Assembly (NCBI GenBank): GCA_007118445.1
Contig: SKRP01000179.1
Location: 1 to 14,350, forward strand
Length of the DNA: 14,350 nt
From: Natronohydrobacter sp.
Lineage (GTDB): Bacteria; Pseudomonadota; Alphaproteobacteria; Rhodobacterales; Rhodobacteraceae
Direction of reading: 5' to 3'
Below the pieces are notes generated by a model that searched no databases, had not been told where the DNA came from, and worked only from the letters and a program-made list of their open reading frames with translations. The position numbers were made by a program, and so were the translations under genes. This document shows, piece after piece, positions 14,007-14,350 of the stretch (positions within the stretch are counted from its first letter, which is position 1; each line of letters starts with the position of its first letter).

Positions 14007-14350
14007 ATGTTTCTGGCCAATCTCATGATTGAACGCGAACTCGAAGTCTGGGACCGCCTTTCGGCGGTCTCGGATCCGGAACTGGACGAACCGATCACCG
14101 ACATGAAATTTGTCGAGCAGGTCGAGATCACCGACACGGATTCGGTGCTGGTCGAGTTCCGGTTGCCGACCTATTGGTGCTCGCCCAATTTCGCCTTCCT
14201 GATGGCCTTTGGTATCCGCGCAGAGGTTCTGGCGCTGCCATGGGTGCGCGATGTCACTGTGAAGTTGAAGGATCACTGCTTCGGCGATGAAGTGAATGCC
14301 GGGGTCAATAGCGGCCGCAGTTTTCACGAGATCTTTGCCGAGAATTGCGA
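14007..14350 (+). CDS. MIP18/DUF59 family protein, cut by the window end
   Basis: The frame opens at 14007, four bases after the amidohydrolase stop, with GGAG 6-8 bases upstream, and runs off the window after 114 codons. The segment LSAVSDPELDEPITDMKFV holds the DPE motif typical of MIP18/SufT/PaaD-like (DUF59) proteins. A conserved-looking Cys occurs in YWCSPNFAF and another in KDHCFG. Such proteins act in iron-sulfur or metal-centre assembly, and a DUF59 gene follows the amidohydrolase in mim/prm operons. It plausibly helps load iron into PrmA or the PrmB cluster; this is inference. In related clusters a GroEL-like chaperonin and an alcohol dehydrogenase lie further on, which cannot be checked here. 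Confidence 0.85.
   Translation, partial: MFLANLMIERELEVWDRLSAVSDPELDEPITDMKFVEQVEITDTDSVLVEFRLPTYWCSPNFAFLMAFGIRAEVLALPWVRDVTVKLKDHCFGDEVNAGVNSGRSFHEIFAENC

Noticed and set aside
12878..14137. 419-codon open frame on the minus strand
   Set aside because: It is antisense to the amidohydrolase with its conserved metal ligands; no family resemblance.

Overview
The window looks like chromosomal or megaplasmid DNA from an alphaproteobacterium, most likely of the Rhodobacterales. That placement is inferred from protein flavour, GC-rich third codon positions and the many GGAGG-type ribosome sites; no marker gene fixes it. No rRNA, tRNA, CRISPR array, transposase or integrase was seen.

Right part (about 8.0-14.35 kb): a five-to-six gene operon for a soluble di-iron monooxygenase of the propane/acetone monooxygenase type (Prm/Mim, group V). 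The order is hydroxylase alpha (prmA), reductase (prmB), hydroxylase beta (prmC), coupling protein (prmD), then a metal-dependent amidohydrolase and a MIP18/DUF59 protein cut by the window edge. In front of prmA lies a near-textbook sigma-54 control region. It has TGTAAC-type activator half-sites at 8028-8090, an IHF-like site at 8156-8168, a -24/-12 promoter at 8198-8213 and a roughly 260-nt leader with several strong hairpins.

Middle part (about 3.4-7.95 kb): a divergent sigma-54 paralogue (rpoN, 6690-7949) sits directly upstream of that promoter, and is a natural candidate to read it. No enhancer-binding activator is present. Next to rpoN is a group of small or unrecognised genes: a 90-aa protein on the minus strand, a 97-aa protein coupled to a WD40-like propeller protein and a 59-aa protein on the plus strand, and a 321-aa protein on the minus strand. 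A second copy of the TGTAAC-type array, inverted and sharing an exact 10-mer with the prmA array, lies at 3500-3539.

Left part (1-3.37 kb): the end of a glyoxalase/VOC protein, a Tat-exported gluconate-dehydrogenase subunit-3-like protein, a GMC-family FAD dehydrogenase, and a convergent protein with two GNAT acetyltransferase domains, the second incomplete.

Working model (inference): an activator sensing an alkane, ketone or their products binds the TGTAAC sites and, with the local or housekeeping sigma-54, switches on the monooxygenase. The left-hand dehydrogenase and VOC protein could handle oxygenated products, but nothing in the sequence proves that link.
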